Shown: piece by piece, positions 61,492 through 64,000 of the stretch
Numbering within the stretch: the first letter of the stretch is position 1
Layout of the letters: the number at the start of each line of letters is the position of its first letter
Assembly: GCF_017948455.1 (NCBI RefSeq)
Contig: NZ_JAFFSU010000025.1
Location: forward strand, 57,696-121,695
Reading direction: 5' to 3'
From: Streptomyces sp. GESEQ-4
Lineage (GTDB): Bacteria; Actinomycetota; Actinomycetes; Streptomycetales; Streptomycetaceae
DNA: 64,000 nt
Notes under the pieces: model-generated
What the model was told of the DNA's origin: nothing
Databases searched by the model: none
Seen by the model: only the letters and a program-made list of their open reading frames with translations
Translations under genes and position numbers: made by a program

Positions 61492-62406
61492 GTGTCCAGC
61501 ACGCTTCCCCACTCCGTCCAGACGCCCGAGACCGGCACCGCTCGCGTGAAGCGCGGCATGGCCGAGCAGCTCAAGGGCGGCGTGATCATGGACGTCGTCA
61601 CGCCGGAACAGGCGAAGATCGCCGAGGACGCCGGCGCCGTGGCCGTCATGGCGCTGGAGCGGGTCCCGGCCGACATCCGCAAGGACGGCGGCGTGGCCCG
61701 TATGTCCGACCCGGACATGATCGAGGGCATCATCGAAGCCGTCTCCATCCCGGTCATGGCCAAGTCCCGCATCGGCCACTTCGTCGAGGCCCAGGTGCTG
61801 CAGTCCCTCGACGTCGACTACATCGACGAGTCCGAGGTGCTCACCCCGGCCGACGAGGTCAACCACTCCGACAAGTGGGCCTTCACGACCCCCTTCGTCT
61901 GCGGTGCCACCAACCTGGGCGAGGCCCTGCGCCGGATCGCCGAGGGCGCGGCCATGATCCGCTCCAAGGGCGAGGCCGGCACCGGCAACGTCGTCGAGGC
62001 CGTCCGCCACCTGCGCCAGATCAAGAACGAGATCGCCCGTCTGCGCGGCTACGACAACAACGAGCTGTACGCCGCCGCCAAGGAGCTGCGCGCCCCGTAC
62101 GAGCTGGTCAAGGAGGTCTCGGAGCTGGGCAAGCTGCCGGTGGTCCTCTTCTCCGCCGGTGGTGTCGCCACCCCGGCCGACGCCGCGCTGATGCGCCAGC
62201 TCGGCGCCGAGGGCGTCTTCGTCGGCTCCGGCATCTTCAAGTCCGGCGACCCGGCCAAGCGTGCCGCCGCCATCGTGAAGGCGACCACCTTCTACGACGA
62301 CCCCAAGATCATCGCGGACGCCTCCCGCAACCTCGGCGAGGCCATGGTCGGCATCAACTGCGACACCCTCCCCGAGGCCGAGCGCTACGCGAACCGGGGC
62401 TGGTGA
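61492..62406 (+). CDS. pdxS: Pyridoxal 5'-phosphate synthase lyase subunit PdxS
   Basis: Builds PLP from ribose 5-phosphate, glyceraldehyde 3-phosphate and ammonia supplied by PdxT. 304 residues. Hallmarks are RGMAEQLKGGVIMDV (21-35), with D34 contacting substrate, and IPVMAKSRIGH with Schiff-base K91. The GTG at 61492 follows GAGG by 7 nt. A longer frame starting at 61414 is not supported. Its stop overlaps the pdxT start (TGATG), matching the obligate complex. Confidence 0.97.
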   Translation: MSSTLPHSVQTPETGTARVKRGMAEQLKGGVIMDVVTPEQAKIAEDAGAVAVMALERVPADIRKDGGVARMSDPDMIEGIIEAVSIPVMAKSRIGHFVEAQVLQSLDVDYIDESEVLTPADEVNHSDKWAFTTPFVCGATNLGEALRRIAEGAAMIRSKGEAGTGNVVEAVRHLRQIKNEIARLRGYDNNELYAAAKELRAPYELVKEVSELGKLPVVLFSAGGVATPADAALMRQLGAEGVFVGSGIFKSGDPAKRAAAIVKATTFYDDPKIIADASRNLGEAMVGINCDTLPEAERYANRGW

Positions 62407-63011
62407 TGACCGCTCCCGTAGTCGGAGTGCTCGCGCTCCAGGGCGACGTACGGGAGCACCTCGTCGCCCTGGCCGCGGCCGGTGCCGTGGCCAGGCCGGT
62501 GCGGCGCCCCGAAGAGCTCGCCGGGATCGACGGCCTGGTTCTGCCCGGCGGTGAGTCCACCACCATCTCCAAGCTGGCGGTCCTCTTCGGCGTGATGGAT
62601 CCCCTGCGCGCGCGCGTGCGGGACGGTATGCCCGTCTACGGCACCTGCGCGGGCATGATCATGCTCGCCGACAAGATCCTCGACCCGCGCTCGGGCCAGG
62701 AGACGATCGGCGGCATCGACATGATCGTGCGCCGCAACGCCTTCGGACGGCAGAACGAGTCCTTCGAAGCGGCCGTCGAAGTGCGGGGCATCGCGGGCGA
62801 TCCTGTGGAGGGCGTCTTCATCCGCGCCCCCTGGGTGGAGTCCGTCGGCGCCGCGGCCGAGGTGCTCGCCGAGCACGACGGCCACATCGTCGCGGTTCGC
62901 CAGGGCAACGCGCTGGCCACGTCGTTCCACCCGGAACTGACCGGCGACCACCGCGTGCACGGCCTGTTCGTCGACATGGTGCGCGCATGCCGGACGACGG
63001 AGTCCTTGTAG
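62406..63011 (+). CDS. pdxT: Pyridoxal 5'-phosphate synthase glutaminase subunit PdxT
   Basis: Glutamine amidotransferase that feeds ammonia to PdxS. 201 residues. The catalytic cysteine is C81 in YGTCAGMIML, with GGEST at 48-52 and the His-Glu pair in SFHPELTGD. The ATG shares a base with the pdxS stop. In other actinobacteria this pair precedes yebC and ruvCAB, and here yebC follows after 75 nt. Confidence 0.96.
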   Translation: MTAPVVGVLALQGDVREHLVALAAAGAVARPVRRPEELAGIDGLVLPGGESTTISKLAVLFGVMDPLRARVRDGMPVYGTCAGMIMLADKILDPRSGQETIGGIDMIVRRNAFGRQNESFEAAVEVRGIAGDPVEGVFIRAPWVESVGAAAEVLAEHDGHIVAVRQGNALATSFHPELTGDHRVHGLFVDMVRACRTTESL

Positions 63012-63086
63012 GATCTGGAGGTCTCCCAGGCCCTTAAGATCTGGGGGAGTTCGTTCGGAGATGGGTTACGCGAAGGAGACAGGCAG

Positions 63087-63839
63087 ATGTCCGGCCACTC
63101 TAAATGGGCCACGACGAAGCACAAGAAGGCCGTGATCGATGCCAAGCGCGGCAAGCTCTTCGCGAAGCTGATCAAGAACATCGAGGTCGCGGCCCGCACC
63201 GGCGGCGCCGACCCCGATGGCAACCCGACGCTGTACGACGCCATCCAGAAGGCGAAGAAGTCGTCGGTCCCGAACAAGAACATCGACTCCGCGGTCAAGC
63301 GCGGCGCCGGCCTGGAGGCCGGTGGCGCCGACTACGAGACGATCATGTACGAGGGCTACGGCCCGAACGGCGTCGCCGTGCTCATCGAGTGCCTCACCGA
63401 CAACCGCAACCGCGCCGCCTCGGACGTCCGCGTCGCCATGACCCGCAACGGCGGCTCCATGGCCGACCCCGGCTCCGTGTCGTACCTCTTCAACCGCAAG
63501 GGCGTCGTGATCGTCCCCAAGGGCGAGCTGACCGAGGACGACGTCCTCGGTGCGGTGCTCGACGCGGGCGCCGAGGAGGTCAACGACCTCGGCGAGAACT
63601 TCGAGGTCATCAGCGAGGCCACCGACCTGGTCGCCGTCCGCACGGCCCTCCAGGACGCCGGCATCGACTACGAGTCCGCCGACGCGAACTTCGTCCCGAC
63701 CATGCAGGTCGAACTGGACGAGGAGGGCGCCAAGAAGATCTTCAAGCTGATCGACGCGCTCGAGGACAGCGACGACGTCCAGAACGTCTTCGCCAACTTC
63801 GATGTCAGCGACGAGATCATGGAGAAGGTCGACGCGTAA
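63087..63839 (+). CDS. yebC: YebC/PmpR-family protein
   Basis: 250 residues. It starts with the family signature MSGHSKWATTKHKKAVIDAKRGKLFAKLIKNIEVA. The middle domain has GYGPNGVAVLIECLTDNRNR and MADPGSVSYLF. YebC proteins act as transcription regulators or, in recent work, as translation factors that relieve proline stalls. The ATG has AGGAG about 9 nt upstream. Beyond its stop the sequence becomes G/C homopolymer. Normally ruvC would follow on the same strand. Confidence 0.95.
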   Translation: MSGHSKWATTKHKKAVIDAKRGKLFAKLIKNIEVAARTGGADPDGNPTLYDAIQKAKKSSVPNKNIDSAVKRGAGLEAGGADYETIMYEGYGPNGVAVLIECLTDNRNRAASDVRVAMTRNGGSMADPGSVSYLFNRKGVVIVPKGELTEDDVLGAVLDAGAEEVNDLGENFEVISEATDLVAVRTALQDAGIDYESADANFVPTMQVELDEEGAKKIFKLIDALEDSDDVQNVFANFDVSDEIMEKVDA

Positions 63840-63866
63840 CGCTGCCGCGAGCCGAGCGGATTCGGC

Positions 63867-64000
<134 letters not shown>

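Overview
This is chromosomal DNA from a Streptomyces or a very close relative. It has very high GC, GTG and TTG starts with purine-rich ribosome binding sites, the SsgB sporulation regulator, the PIM lipid genes pgsA-acyltransferase-pimA, and hallmark families such as DUF6167, DUF349, TIGR02611, CGNR and DUF4365 proteins. Nearly everything is conserved housekeeping DNA. I see no prophage, integrase, transposase or CRISPR array.

Left part (1-28,700), almost all minus strand. It opens with the 5' part of aroC, a small membrane protein, aroE, mltG, ruvX, alaS, two small membrane proteins, rpsD behind a structured leader, rarA and a VKOR-family protein. A plus-strand four-gene cassette follows: ABC-2 exporter ATPase and permease, histidine kinase and response regulator, with all start and stop codons overlapping. 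Then come hisS, an MBL hydrolase, a membrane-anchored cyclophilin, a DUF349 protein and rel. The chain apt-secF-secD-yajC-ruvB-ruvA-ruvC ends this part. It combines shikimate and chorismate supply, cell-wall termination, translation, stringent response, Sec export and Holliday-junction processing.

Junction at 28,757-28,825. A run of 14 G is followed by long runs of C, and these destroy the 5' end of a phosphotransferase gene. A similar G/C homopolymer block closes the window (63,867-64,000), right after yebC. Bacteria normally have yebC beside ruvC, with ruvA and ruvB following on the same strand. Flipping 28,757-63,880 would restore exactly that. I therefore read the right part as a wrongly oriented contig, and its strands are probably reversed relative to the left part.

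Right part (28,826-63,839). It begins with the phosphotransferase remnant, a zinc-ribbon protein and a five-gene tRNA operon (Gly-Cys-Val-Val-Val). Next are pabB-like and pabC-like folate genes, a double-GNAT protein, a DsbA-like protein, a 50-residue membrane protein, a CGNR regulator, ssgB and a TIGR02611 protein. Two identical tRNA-Val(CAC) genes flank about 10 kb. That segment holds a LacI-operator-controlled sugar ABC operon (binding protein, two permeases, a YesL-like protein, a Tat-exported exo-rhamnogalacturonan lyase-like protein), a giant SCO7613-type membrane protein and an SRPBCC protein. Beyond it lie a DEDDh exonuclease divergent from a DUF4365 plus unknown-protein pair, thrS, a potassium channel, a HIT protein, a large unknown membrane protein and an EF-G paralogue with a changed G4 motif. 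The PIM biosynthesis trio, a LemA-like protein, pdxS-pdxT and yebC finish the window.

The most promising undescribed candidate is the translationally coupled DUF4365 and OB-like gene pair at 48,201-50,026. The most consequential observation is the probable misorientation of the right-hand 35 kb.
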